The position numbers and the translations under genes are program-made. Of a stretch of 64,000 nucleotides of DNA, positions 17,423-25,461 are shown piece by piece (within the stretch, counting starts at the first letter, position 1; the number at the start of each line of letters is the position of its first letter). The DNA lies in NCBI GenBank assembly GCA_900066355.1, contig FMEL01000002.1, forward strand, positions 248,001 to 312,000. The letters run 5' to 3'. The notes beneath the pieces were generated by a model. The model was not told where the DNA came from and did no database searches. It saw only the letters and a list, made by a program, of their open reading frames with translations. Source of the stretch: an uncultured Ruminococcus sp. GTDB lineage: Bacteria; Bacillota; Clostridia; Lachnospirales; Lachnospiraceae.

Positions 17423-18325
17423 TTAGAAATACCCCTCTCTCTTTCTCTTTTCCATGCTTGCCGCACCGCCATCAGAGTCAATGATTCGGCTGGTTCTTTC
17501 AGATTCTACTGAGCTTAATGTCTCATCAATGATTGCATCAAGAGTATCTGCTTCTGAAAGAATCCCACCTGTCAGCGGATAACAGCCCAGTGTACGGAAA
17601 CGTACTTTTTTCATTTCCGGTTTTTCTCCCGGTTTCAGGCGCATACGTTCATCGTCCACCATAATGATATTTCCGTCACGATATACCACCGGACGTTCTT
17701 TTGCAAAATAGAGAGGTACGATCGGAATATTTTCTCTCTGTATGTACTGCCAGATATCTTTTTCTGTCCAGTTGGAGATCGGAAAAACACGCATACTCTC
17801 GCCTTTGTTGATCTCAGTATTATAAAGCTTCCACATCTCCGGTCTCTGGTTTTTCGGATCCCACGCATGATTTTCGTTACGGAAAGAAAAGATACGTTCT
17901 TTTGCACGGCTCTTTTCCTCATCACGACGGCCGCCTCCAAAAGCTGCGGTAAAACCATATTTGTTGAGAGCCTGTTTCAAAGCCTGTGTTTTCATGATAT
18001 CTGTATAAGCTGAACCGTGATCGAAAGGATTGATTCCCTGTTTTACACCATCTTCGTTGATATATTCCAGCATCTCGATTCCAAGCTCTTTTGCTGTCTT
18101 ATCACGAAACTCAATCATTTCTTTAAATTTCCATGTTGTATTGACATGCAAAAATGGGAAAGGCGGTTTTTCCGGATAAAAAGCTTTCAGTGCAAGATGA
18201 AGCATTACTGAGCTGTCTTTTCCGATGGAATAAAGCATTACTGGTTTTTCGCATTCTGCTGCCACTTCCCGGATAATATATATTGCTTCTGCTTCCAGTT
18301 CATCTAAATGTGATAATCCGCTCAT
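17423..18325 (-). CDS. cysD: sulfate adenylyltransferase, PP-loop subunit
   Basis: Small catalytic subunit of ATP sulfurylase. 300 residues. The PP-loop SIGKDSSVMLHLA is near residue 33; FPFLHVNTTWKF and FGGGRRDEEKSRAKER are family stretches. It works with CysN and is adjacent to it with no gap. It lies 15 bases after aprB, showing that its APS product is fed to the APS reductase rather than to PAPS. No cysC or cysH is nearby. Confidence 0.95.
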   Translation of the reverse strand: MSGLSHLDELEAEAIYIIREVAAECEKPVMLYSIGKDSSVMLHLALKAFYPEKPPFPFLHVNTTWKFKEMIEFRDKTAKELGIEMLEYINEDGVKQGINPFDHGSAYTDIMKTQALKQALNKYGFTAAFGGGRRDEEKSRAKERIFSFRNENHAWDPKNQRPEMWKLYNTEINKGESMRVFPISNWTEKDIWQYIQRENIPIVPLYFAKERPVVYRDGNIIMVDDERMRLKPGEKPEMKKVRFRTLGCYPLTGGILSEADTLDAIIDETLSSVESERTSRIIDSDGGAASMEKRKREGYF

Positions 18326-18340
18326 ATTTGATCTCCTGTC

Positions 18341-18652
18341 TTAATATTTATTGGAATTTCTCCGGTCAACGCTGATCACAAGTTCGCTGCCGTCTGCTCT
18401 GGTGATATTCCAGTTGAGAAGATCACCTTTTTGTGTGACATTCATTGTTCCACCCATGCCCCCGATGTCTGCGCCAAGATAAAATTCAATGGCACCTGCT
18501 TTGCATTCTTTTACGCAGGAAACGCAACCCCAGCAGTTTTTCGGGTATTTCATAACTGCTTTTTTGTCTATGATCTGAATGAGGGTGCCGGGACATACTT
18601 CCTGACATTTTCCGCAGCCGACACAGCGGTCTTTACGAATTTGTATGCTCAT
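18341..18652 (-). CDS. aprB: adenylylsulfate reductase beta subunit, short ferredoxin-like form
   Basis: 103 residues. Two [4Fe-4S] motifs: C10, C13, C16, C20 and C40, C43, C46, C50. It matches the electron-transfer subunit of the dissimilatory-type APS reductase, but is shorter than the canonical AprB (about 150 or more residues), which has a long C-terminal tail that wraps around AprA. It overlaps aprA by 20 bases. Identification rests on the AprA neighbour and the CysDN context; alone it would be called a 4Fe-4S ferredoxin. Confidence 0.85.
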   Translation of the reverse strand: MSIQIRKDRCVGCGKCQEVCPGTLIQIIDKKAVMKYPKNCWGCVSCVKECKAGAIEFYLGADIGGMGGTMNVTQKGDLLNWNITRADGSELVISVDRRNSNKY

Positions 18653-20327
18653 AAGTATCCCCCTTTACCAGATCACGGAACAGAATATGGAGCTTGCCGT
18701 CTTCCATTCTGGAATTTACATATTTTTCAAATTTCTCATCTTTCTCCGGATGATCAAGATTTTCGTTAAACGAATGCCAGCGTGTTTCTTTTCTGTTTTT
18801 GAGATGTTCGATCAGAACCTGACAGACAAGAAGTCTTTCTTTTAACTCGTAAGCAAAAAGGAGCTCATGCATATCCTCTGCCCCGATCTGCTCTGCCAGT
18901 TCATTTAAACGCGCGATTTTTTCTTCTGCAAGTTTTAACTGTTTTTCATTAAACTGATAATTGCTTGCGATTCCGCCTGCATATTCGTCCATAACTTTCT
19001 GCATGGCTTCTTCCAGATCATCGATTGTAAATAATCCGTTCTGTGTGCTGCGGATTTTTTTGTAATCATTCAATACTGCCTGTGCCTGATCTTCGATTGT
19101 GGATGTCTGTTCAGCTGAAGCAGCTTTCAGCTGTTCGATGATTGCAAGAGAGGCAATCTTGCCCTCTGCCAGAGCACCGGTTACATATTTCTGCGGACAT
19201 CCGCCGGCAACATCACCGGCTGCATACAATCCATGAATGGTCGTTTCTCTCTTTGTATCTACCCAGAAACCACTCGCTGTATGACCACCTACAATATATG
19301 GCTCTGTTCCCTGAATCTCTACGTCCTGTTCACCTGGCATCTTGCCGCTTTCGATCCATTTAAGAGTCTGGCTCGGTGCCATGTTCAGATATGCTTTCAG
19401 AAGATCCTGATCCTGCTCGGACGTGATACCGGAAGTCTGAAGATAACACGGACCATGTCCAAGCTGGTTTTCTCTGACTGTTCCATAAACTCTCTGACTG
19501 GTTGTAAGACCATAGATATGCTCGTAAACTTCGCCTTTGGAATTCACCTGCTTCGCCTGCACGCCCTGCGCAATGGTTCCGGTCGGAGCAATTGTATCTT
19601 TGCATCTCAATGCAATAAAACGCATCTCAAAGGTCGTCATCTCAGCACCGCAACGGATTCCCATCGCATATCCGGCTCCTGTGTTAAAAGGAGGATACCA
19701 CATTTTATGTCTGGAAAATCCCGGGTTGTTTGGTTTATAAAGGCCGGCAGCTCCGCCTGTTGCGATCAGAACTGCTTTTGCATGGATCACATAGGCTGTT
19801 TCTTCCATGATGGAAAAACCAACTGCTCCATAAACTCTGCCATTTTCTGTAAGAAGATCTGTGATATTTACGTAATTTAACACATCCACATTTTTGCTGC
19901 TGTATACGGCATCTGCAAGGAGTGGTTTGAAGTTCTCTCCATTGATCTTAATGTTACGGTTACCTCTTGCCACATAATCTCCGTTTTCATCCTTGAGAAT
20001 CACAAGACCGAGCCTCTCCATATCAGCCGTTACATTATTAAATTCTTCGGCTGCGGTCAGAAGGAGGTCATTTCTGACGATGCCTGCCGCATCTTTTGTT
20101 GCGTAATCTACATAATCCTGCGGTTTACGTCCTTTGACAATATAAGCATTGATTGCATTGACACCCGCTGCCAGACAACCGCTTCGTTTTATGTTTGCTT
20201 TTTCTGCGACCAGAACGGATGCATATGAATTTCTACTGATTGTAAGTGCTGCGTAACAGCCTGCGGTACCACCGCCAATGATCAGGACGTCTGTGTCTGT
20301 TTGTTTTACCTGTAAGGGTTTGCTCAT
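18633..20327 (-). CDS. aprA: adenylylsulfate reductase alpha subunit (assimilatory context)
   Basis: Flavoprotein that reduces APS to sulfite and AMP. 564 residues, shorter than dissimilatory AprA (about 640). The FAD motif VLIIGGGTAGCYAALTI is near residue 15; AGGCPQKYVTGALAEGK near 371 is a fumarate-reductase-like flavin contact. The gene is followed by aprB and cysDN and preceded by the JAMM protease gene with a gap of 18 bases. No qmoABC or dsrAB is present, so this enzyme most likely serves assimilation. Its electron donor is not visible here. Confidence 0.9.
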   Translation of the reverse strand: MSKPLQVKQTDTDVLIIGGGTAGCYAALTISRNSYASVLVAEKANIKRSGCLAAGVNAINAYIVKGRKPQDYVDYATKDAAGIVRNDLLLTAAEEFNNVTADMERLGLVILKDENGDYVARGNRNIKINGENFKPLLADAVYSSKNVDVLNYVNITDLLTENGRVYGAVGFSIMEETAYVIHAKAVLIATGGAAGLYKPNNPGFSRHKMWYPPFNTGAGYAMGIRCGAEMTTFEMRFIALRCKDTIAPTGTIAQGVQAKQVNSKGEVYEHIYGLTTSQRVYGTVRENQLGHGPCYLQTSGITSEQDQDLLKAYLNMAPSQTLKWIESGKMPGEQDVEIQGTEPYIVGGHTASGFWVDTKRETTIHGLYAAGDVAGGCPQKYVTGALAEGKIASLAIIEQLKAASAEQTSTIEDQAQAVLNDYKKIRSTQNGLFTIDDLEEAMQKVMDEYAGGIASNYQFNEKQLKLAEEKIARLNELAEQIGAEDMHELLFAYELKERLLVCQVLIEHLKNRKETRWHSFNENLDHPEKDEKFEKYVNSRMEDGKLHILFRDLVKGDTYEHTNS

Positions 20328-20345
20328 GGTTCTTTCTTCCTGACT

Positions 20346-20765
20346 TTATTCTGTAATCTCGATCTCGTGGATCGTGACATTTTTTTCTTTGTCGATTCCA
20401 AATGCTTTCAGCACCGGATTTCCTTCCTCCATAAGTGAAAGGATAAGATATTCGATGGCCGGATCAAATGCCAGTCGTTTGTCTTCTTCTGATGGACGGG
20501 AAGGGGATTCCGGATGGGAATGAAAGTTCCCGATGATTTTGTATCCGTTTGCTCTGGCATCTTTGATGGCTTTAAGCTGTTCTTTCGGATCCATGGAAAA
20601 GTGTTCTCTGCTGGCATCTACGTTTGTGAGAAGATAGACTTTTGTGACGGTGATCTCCTCATCTTCTCTGGTTCCTGCAAGGAGGCCGCATGACTCGTTC
20701 GGGAGACCGGCAGTACAGTGTTCCAGGATGGTGGTGTAATCGGATTTTTTCAAATATAGTTTCAT
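20346..20765 (-). CDS. hcyD: JAMM-family metalloprotease, HcyD-like
   Basis: 139 residues of the Mov34/MPN (M67) family. The zinc motif is complete: E24 in NESCGLLAG, H82 and H84 in NFHSHP, S92, D95. In Wolinella succinogenes HcyD removes the C-terminal extension of the carrier HcyS and later releases homocysteine from HcyS. Here the gene lies in the same operon as an HcyS-like carrier with a C-terminal extension and an HcyF-like E1 enzyme, which supports the same role (inference from context and motif). It is separated from hcyF by repeat B1. Alternative: a Mec-type peptidase for a cysteine-carrier adduct. Confidence 0.85.
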   Translation of the reverse strand: MKLYLKKSDYTTILEHCTAGLPNESCGLLAGTREDEEITVTKVYLLTNVDASREHFSMDPKEQLKAIKDARANGYKIIGNFHSHPESPSRPSEEDKRLAFDPAIEYLILSLMEEGNPVLKAFGIDKEKNVTIHEIEITE

Positions 20766-20787
20766 AATATATTCCTCTAATAACTAC

Positions 20788-20923
20788 GTGTACATGATAA
20801 ACAATTCACCGAAGACACGCTCTCGCTGCCTTCGATTGGTAGCGGTACATAAGTGACCACAATACGGTCACTAAGTACCGACCATCTCAGAGCGTCTTCT
20901 TGCGAATCTGTTTATCTGTACAC
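20788..20923. repeat. palindromic intergenic repeat, family B copy 1
   Basis: About 136 bases with inverted ends GTGTACAT-GATAAAC/GTTTATC-TGTACAC. The core stem GGTACATAAGTGACC/GGTCACTAAGTACC has a 7-base loop. It is in the same orientation as copy 2 (22157) and inverted relative to copy 3 (22420). It lies between hcyF and hcyD inside an operon. The remaining bases to 21050 show no gene. Confidence 0.85.
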
Positions 20924-21050
20924 TTGAATTTAGCTCCACGCGTCAGCTTTGCCGTTCCAAGCTCAAAACATTCGTTAAACATATAATTCTTCAAAATTAT
21001 CAGCTCCAAGAACTTGTAATGTACACAGTATACTTTTAAATGTCTGCACT

Positions 21051-21857
21051 TTACATATGCATGTCACATTCCGCCTGCTCGTAGTCGATCAGTTTTGTGA
21101 TGGTCGGGTGATCGCCGCATACCGGGCAGTCATGATTCTTAGGAAGTTTGATCGTACGGAAAGTCATTGTCAGTGCATCGTAAGTAAGAAGTCTGCCTGT
21201 CAGGAGATCTCCTTTTCCGATGATGTATTTCACTGCTTCCATTGCCTGAAGGCTTCCGATGACTCCGCCCATGGCTCCGATGACTCCGGCCTGCTTACAG
21301 GTCGGCACTGCATCCTTCGGCGGCGGATCTTTAAATACGCATCTGTAACATGGTCCTTCTCCCGGCACATACGTCATAAGCTGACCTTTGAAACGAATGA
21401 TTCCTGCATGGGAGAATGGCTTCTGTGCCATGACACATGCATCATTGATCAGAAATTTTGCCGGAAAATTATCTGTTCCGTCGATGATGAAATCGTAATC
21501 CCTGATGATATCCATGATGTTTTCGGATGTGATGAATTTACGATATGTATTAACTTTTACATCCGGGTTGATTGCCTGCATCGTTTCTTTTGCAGATTTT
21601 ACTTTCGCCTTACCAAGATCTGCCGTTGTATGGATGACCTGTCTCTGAAGATTGGAAAGATCCACTTCATCGGCATCTGCAATTCCGATGGTTCCAACTC
21701 CGGCTGCTGCCAGATACATGGCTGCCGGTGCTCCGAGTCCGCCGGCTCCAATGATCAGTACACTGGCATTCAGGAGCTTTTTCTGTCCCTTTGCACCAAC
21801 TTCTTTGAGAATGATGTGGCGGGAATAGCGTTCTAACTGTTCATTTGTAAATGCCAT
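21051..21857 (-). CDS. hcyF: E1-like adenylyltransferase (ThiF/MoeB family), HcyF-like
   Basis: 268 residues. Nucleotide site GAGGLG at 37-42, DLSNLQRQVIH near 67, and a structural zinc site from CYRC and CPVC. Such enzymes adenylate the C-terminal glycine of a ubiquitin-like carrier; attack by sulfide then gives a thiocarboxylate. Its ATG overlaps the stop of the carrier gene (TAATG), so carrier and enzyme are co-translated. It lacks the rhodanese domain of some MoeB homologues. Alone it could be ThiF or MoeB; the neighbours (JAMM protease, MetY, Sir, aprAB) favour HcyF. Confidence 0.88.
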   Translation of the reverse strand: MAFTNEQLERYSRHIILKEVGAKGQKKLLNASVLIIGAGGLGAPAAMYLAAAGVGTIGIADADEVDLSNLQRQVIHTTADLGKAKVKSAKETMQAINPDVKVNTYRKFITSENIMDIIRDYDFIIDGTDNFPAKFLINDACVMAQKPFSHAGIIRFKGQLMTYVPGEGPCYRCVFKDPPPKDAVPTCKQAGVIGAMGGVIGSLQAMEAVKYIIGKGDLLTGRLLTYDALTMTFRTIKLPKNHDCPVCGDHPTITKLIDYEQAECDMHM

Positions 21858-22066
21858 TATCTTGCGCCTCCTCCCATGAAGTACAGAAATTCAACTTCGT
21901 CACCATCTTTGACTTCTGTAGATTCAAAAGCACCACTTTCTATAAATTCGTCATTGATTGTTACGGTAACATACTGCGGTGTCTCTACGTCTTCTTTTTC
22001 AATCAGCTCCTTTACGGTAAGTCCTTCCGGGTATTCCTTCTTCTCTCCTGCAACCTTTATAAACAT
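21857..22066 (-). CDS. hcyS: ThiS-like sulfur carrier with C-terminal extension, HcyS-like
   Basis: 69 residues with the beta-grasp pattern of ThiS/MoaD. It ends FMGGGAR: the glycines are 65-67, followed by A68 and R69. Active ThiS and MoaD end in Gly-Gly, so this protein is a precursor that must lose Gly-Ala-Arg or Ala-Arg. In Wolinella the corresponding carrier ends with one extra alanine, removed by HcyD. The stop codon TAA overlaps the hcyF start. A thiazole role is unlikely because no thiG/thiH is present. Preceded by a 497-base gap with two family B repeats. Confidence 0.88.
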   Translation of the reverse strand: MFIKVAGEKKEYPEGLTVKELIEKEDVETPQYVTVTINDEFIESGAFESTEVKDGDEVEFLYFMGGGAR

Positions 22067-22156
22067 ATCTCTTATCTCCTTTTATACTCAAAATTTGTGA
22101 AATTAATTATAAGGTCAAAGGTGTAAAATTATAAAAAATTTTATTGATTTACGGGC

Positions 22157-22283
22157 ATTCATAAACATTTCACCGAAGACACGCTTGCGCTGACTTCGAT
22201 TGGTAGCGGTACATAAGTGACCACAATACGGTCACTAAGTACCGACCATCTCAGATCATCTTCTTGTGAAAATGTTTATGAAT
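22157..22283. repeat. palindromic intergenic repeat, family B copy 2
   Basis: Perfect 14-base inverted ends ATTCATAAACATTT/AAATGTTTATGAAT. The core is nearly identical to copy 1 (GGTAGCGGTACATAAGTGAC onward). The end arms differ completely from those of copies 1 and 3 yet still pair. Confidence 0.85.
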
Positions 22284-22419
22284 CCCCTGAATATCCCCAA
22301 CAAGTTCTTAAATAATTTTACAGCTTTGACAGGAATAATTAACCGTTTCACAGGAATTTCTCAACCATTGTCGTGCTTCCCGCCGGCAGGCTGGCTACCC
22401 ACCGTTTTGATAATTTCCA

Positions 22420-22554
22420 GTGTGCGGATAAATATTTCGGGAGAAGATGCTCTGAGACGGCCAGTACTTAGAAACCGTATTTTGGTTTCTTACGTACTGC
22501 TGCCAGTCGAAGGCAGCGAGAGCGTATCTTCGATGAAATATTTATCTGACACAC
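22420..22554. repeat. palindromic intergenic repeat, family B copy 3, inverted
   Basis: Reverse-complement relative to copies 1 and 2. The core stem reads AGTACTTAGAAACC/GGTTTCTTACGTACT, where the other copies have GTGACC/GGTCAC: both arms changed together. Ends GATAAATATTT/AAATATTTATC. The 136 bases between copies 2 and 3 (22284-22419) hold no gene I can support. Confidence 0.8.
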
Positions 22555-22563
22555 GTAAACTTA

Positions 22564-22881
22564 TCAAACATACTCTTCAAACAACTCTTCTATTTCTTCC
22601 TGTTCTTTCAGCCCTACAGTCTTTCCTTTTGCTTCTCCGTTTACGAAGCAGATCACTGTCGGGACTGACATGACTTTGTATTTCTCAGCCAGTTCTCTGT
22701 CATAGTTTACATTTACTTTGTAGATGTAAATATCATCTTCATTCTCGTCTTCAATGTCACCCAGGATTCCTGCCATCTGTTTGCACGGGATGCAGCTATC
22801 AGAATAGAAATCCACAAGAACCGGCTTGTCTGCTTTTAATACTTTTTCTTCAAAGTTCTCTGCATTGATTCTCAGTGCCAT
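22564..22881 (-). CDS. thioredoxin-like protein
   Basis: 105 residues from the preferred start MALRINAENF (ATG 22881, 9 bases after GAGG); an in-frame ATG at 22890 overlaps the TusA stop. Redox motif CIPC in FYSDSCIPCKQMAG, and the cis-proline region MSVPTVICF. It is a single thioredoxin domain without a signal peptide. Standing between the TusA-like gene and hcyS, it probably keeps a sulfur-transfer or APS-reduction partner reduced (inference). Confidence 0.85.
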   Translation of the reverse strand: MALRINAENFEEKVLKADKPVLVDFYSDSCIPCKQMAGILGDIEDENEDDIYIYKVNVNYDRELAEKYKVMSVPTVICFVNGEAKGKTVGLKEQEEIEELFEEYV

Positions 22882-22882
22882 A

Positions 22883-23131
22883 TCATTCATCCTCTACTTT
22901 CTTAACGATCAATGTAAATGTATCATCCCCGTTGTCGGTAAGTTTCAGGATCTGATGTCCTTCTTCCTTGATGCTTCGCGGTACATTCTGTACCGGTTCT
23001 CCGTTATTCATACGAACTGCAAGAATCTGTCCGTCATCCAGTTCCTCAAGTGCAACCTTTGCTTTTACAAATGTCACCGGGCAGACAACATCTGTAATAT
23101 CTACAGTATCATCAATCTTATAATCAGCCAT
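22883..23131 (-). CDS. TusA/SirA-family sulfurtransferase
   Basis: 82 residues. The sulfur-carrying cysteine is in DVVCPVTFVKAKVALEEL near residue 17, the family pattern (CPxP in TusA; here CPVT). Such proteins shuttle persulfide sulfur between enzymes. It overlaps the sulfite reductase end by 8 bases and precedes the thioredoxin-like gene. It may accept sulfide sulfur from Sir for the carrier (inference). I do not recall it as a required part of the Wolinella pathway. Confidence 0.85.
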   Translation of the reverse strand: MADYKIDDTVDITDVVCPVTFVKAKVALEELDDGQILAVRMNNGEPVQNVPRSIKEEGHQILKLTDNGDDTFTLIVKKVEDE

Positions 23132-23987
23132 CGTAAGCTCCTTTCAGTACTTCGTACAGTTTTTCTTCTCCAACTCTGTCAATTGTAAATTTGAATCGCT
23201 CTCCTGCATTTGCATGATCTGCAAAAAACTGGATAGCTGCATCTGTCACACGGAAAAGCTGTTCTTCTGATGTGATCAGTGGAAGGAATTCTCTTCCTTT
23301 ACTGATATGGTTTCCAAAAGTACCGCCAAATGATACAAGAAATGCTTCGTTTACATCCCAGGCATCTACCGGACAGGATTTTGCGCAGCGTCCACAGTAA
23401 TTACATTTCTGAGCGTCGATCACAAGCTTGTCATCCTGGAAAGTAATTGCTTCTTCTCTGCAGGCTTTTTCACAGACACCACAGTGAATACAGGCATCTT
23501 CTTTCCAGCTGATCTGTGCAGCTCCCTTGATGCCTACATCGTTTTCTTCTGCTTTGAGACAGTTGTTCTGACAGCCCGTTACGCCAAATTTGAATTTATG
23601 TGGAAGTTCACGTCCGAAATATCTTTCATTCAATTTAACAGCTATATCATAACTGTTGATATTTCCACTCGGACAGACTGCATTTCCCTGACATGCTGTC
23701 ACTGTCCGAACTCTCGGTCCGCAGACACCCGGGCGGCATCCGCCTTTGGCAAGATCTGCTGTCACATCATCAATATCATCTAATTTAATAAAAGGAATCT
23801 CCACACCCTGTCTGGATGTCAGATGTACGTAGCCATCTCCGTATTTCTCTGCAACCTCTGCAATTTTTTTGAGATTTTCAGCGGTAAGTGCACCACCGAC
23901 GCAGGCAAGTCTCAGAGAAAAATTGTTTTTCTGTTTCTGACGCATAAAGCCGCCTTTTTTTAATGTTGCGTAATCAACTTTCGCCAT
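23124..23987 (-). CDS. small siroheme sulfite reductase with two [4Fe-4S] ferredoxin motifs
   Basis: 287 residues. Siroheme/[4Fe-4S] ligands: C99 and C105 (C-x5-C), C139 and C143 (C-x3-C). An inserted ferredoxin domain has C166/169/172/176 and C195/198/201/205. This is a compact single-subunit form, about half the size of CysI, similar to AsrC/Fsr-type enzymes. It reduces sulfite to sulfide for the thiocarboxylate route. It needs siroheme, which the hem operon in this window can supply. The start overlaps the metY end by 14 bases, with GGAGAGG upstream. Confidence 0.9.
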   Translation of the reverse strand: MAKVDYATLKKGGFMRQKQKNNFSLRLACVGGALTAENLKKIAEVAEKYGDGYVHLTSRQGVEIPFIKLDDIDDVTADLAKGGCRPGVCGPRVRTVTACQGNAVCPSGNINSYDIAVKLNERYFGRELPHKFKFGVTGCQNNCLKAEENDVGIKGAAQISWKEDACIHCGVCEKACREEAITFQDDKLVIDAQKCNYCGRCAKSCPVDAWDVNEAFLVSFGGTFGNHISKGREFLPLITSEEQLFRVTDAAIQFFADHANAGERFKFTIDRVGEEKLYEVLKGAYDG

Positions 23988-25227
23988 TTTCGTCCTCTCC
24001 TTCTATTACTCTTCTGAAATCTTCTTTCAAATCTTCTATATCTTCTATTCCTACACTGATTCGAATCATATCATCGTATACACCGGAAAGTTCTTTTTCT
24101 TCCTGTGTCAGATGTGCCGCAATCGTGCTGGATGGATGTATCGCAAGTGTTTTCGTATCTCCTATGTTTGATACCAGCCATGGGATTCTCAGTTCATTCA
24201 GGATTCGAAAAGCATGTTCTCTGCTTCCTGTTCTCAATGTAATGATTGCTCCGTATCCACCATGGAACTGTTTTGTCGCAATCTCATGATATGGATGTTC
24301 TGAAAAACCGGGATAGGAAACAGTAATTCCATGACCAAGTTCTTTCAAAAACTCCGCCAGTTCCATGGCGTTACTACAGTGGCGCTGCATTCGAAGTCCC
24401 AGTGTCTCAAGCCCAAGTGTATTCAAAAATGCATTCTGCGGTGCCAGACAGGCGCCCATACTTCGAAATAAACCGTTTCGCAGTTTTGCAAGATATGCAA
24501 ATGGACCGAACTTCTTAAATTCTGCCATACCTGGAAATTTCTCTGCATTCCATTTGAAACTGCCGCCACTGATCAAAATTCCACTGATCGCATCACTGCT
24601 TCCGTTTATATATTTTGAGGAGGAATGAATCACAATGTCTGCTCCGAGCTTTAACGGATTAACCAGATATGGAGTAGCAACCGTATTATCTACCAGAAAC
24701 GGAATTCCATGTTTATGTGCAATTTCTGCCACCCCCTGAATGTCCGTGACATCCAGTTTCGGATTTCCGATCGTTTCTGCAAAAACAACTTTGGTCTGAG
24801 GCGTGATCTCTGCTTCAAAAGCCTGCAGTGTATTCTCTCGCACATAAGTTGTTGTAATTCCATAAGCTTTCAGTTCATCCAGAAGTTCTACCGTTCCGCC
24901 GTACAGTCCTGACGCTGCAACCACATGATCACCGCTTCGCAGGATATTCATGAGAGCCATGGTCAGTGCCGCCATTCCCGATGCACAGGCCACACTTCCT
25001 ACCCCACCCTCAAGCTTCGTCATTCGTTTCTCAAAAGCTTCAACTGTTGGATTGTTGATTCTTGTATATGAATATCCGGCACGTTTATTTGCAAAAATCT
25101 TTTCGAGTTCCTCTGCTGTATCATGACGGAATGCACTGGACTGGTAGACCGGAACCTGTGTCGCACCAAATGGATTTGTCTCCTCTGTCCCATGAAGCAA
25201 AGTTGTATTAAAACCGTATTCTTTCAT
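23974..25227 (-). CDS. metY: O-acetylhomoserine sulfhydrylase-type PLP enzyme of the Hcy cluster
   Basis: 417 residues of the Cys/Met metabolism PLP family. The PLP lysine is in HSSSKYINGSSDAISG near residue 205. In Wolinella MetY joins the thiocarboxylated carrier HcyS to O-acetylhomoserine; first position in this operon supports that job. A second paralogue (32700) lies by cysK and may use free sulfide. The region near the lysine differs from the usual HSATKFIGGHG form seen in the paralogue. Promoter and operator lie directly upstream. Confidence 0.85.
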   Translation of the reverse strand: MKEYGFNTTLLHGTEETNPFGATQVPVYQSSAFRHDTAEELEKIFANKRAGYSYTRINNPTVEAFEKRMTKLEGGVGSVACASGMAALTMALMNILRSGDHVVAASGLYGGTVELLDELKAYGITTTYVRENTLQAFEAEITPQTKVVFAETIGNPKLDVTDIQGVAEIAHKHGIPFLVDNTVATPYLVNPLKLGADIVIHSSSKYINGSSDAISGILISGGSFKWNAEKFPGMAEFKKFGPFAYLAKLRNGLFRSMGACLAPQNAFLNTLGLETLGLRMQRHCSNAMELAEFLKELGHGITVSYPGFSEHPYHEIATKQFHGGYGAIITLRTGSREHAFRILNELRIPWLVSNIGDTKTLAIHPSSTIAAHLTQEEKELSGVYDDMIRISVGIEDIEDLKEDFRRVIEGEDENGES

Positions 25228-25266
25228 TCCTGTGCTCCTTTATGTCCTTTTCTCTGTGTTGGTATT

Positions 25267-25295
25267 ACTATATACCTATAAACATACCATGTCAA
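25267..25295 (-). promoter_or_regulatory. promoter of the metY-to-cysN sulfur operon
   Basis: TTGACA (25295-25290), 17-base spacer, TATAGT (25272-25267). The string TATGTTTATNGGTATATA across spacer and -10 is shared with the sbp promoter. Confidence 0.8.
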
Positions 25296-25300
25296 TATGT
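25282..25300. promoter_or_regulatory. candidate sulfur operator upstream of metY
   Basis: Minus-strand ACATAT-N7-GTATGT, overlapping the -35 and spacer. It matches sites at 29789 (sbp) and 35063 (cysK). Candidate target of one of the two Rrf2 regulators. Confidence 0.65.
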
Positions 25301-25368
25301 ATTGTATGTTTTTTCCAATTTTTTCCTTCATATGGATATAACAAATGAAAAACACATTTTCAGGACAG

Positions 25369-25415
25369 AAAAAAGCAGGATCAACTTCATCCATCGACAA
25401 ATCTGTCCTGCTTTG
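25369..25415 (-). terminator. intrinsic terminator of the IscR-like rrf2 gene
   Basis: Minus-strand stem AAAGCAGGA/TCCTGCTTT with a run of six T. It separates the regulator from the metY promoter. Confidence 0.7.
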
Positions 25416-25461
25416 TTTCTTTTATGAACTTATTATGCACATCGTAATGTCTGCTACAGTT

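Noticed and set aside
20788..20923. Repeats as insertion sequences
   Set aside because: No transposase reading frame in or near any copy.
21051..22066. Thiamine (thiF/thiS) genes
   Set aside because: No thiG or thiH nearby, carrier has an extended C-terminus, and all neighbours belong to sulfur assimilation.
22266..22673. 135-codon plus-strand frame in the gap before the thioredoxin gene
   Set aside because: Runs through repeat B3 and into the antisense of the thioredoxin gene.
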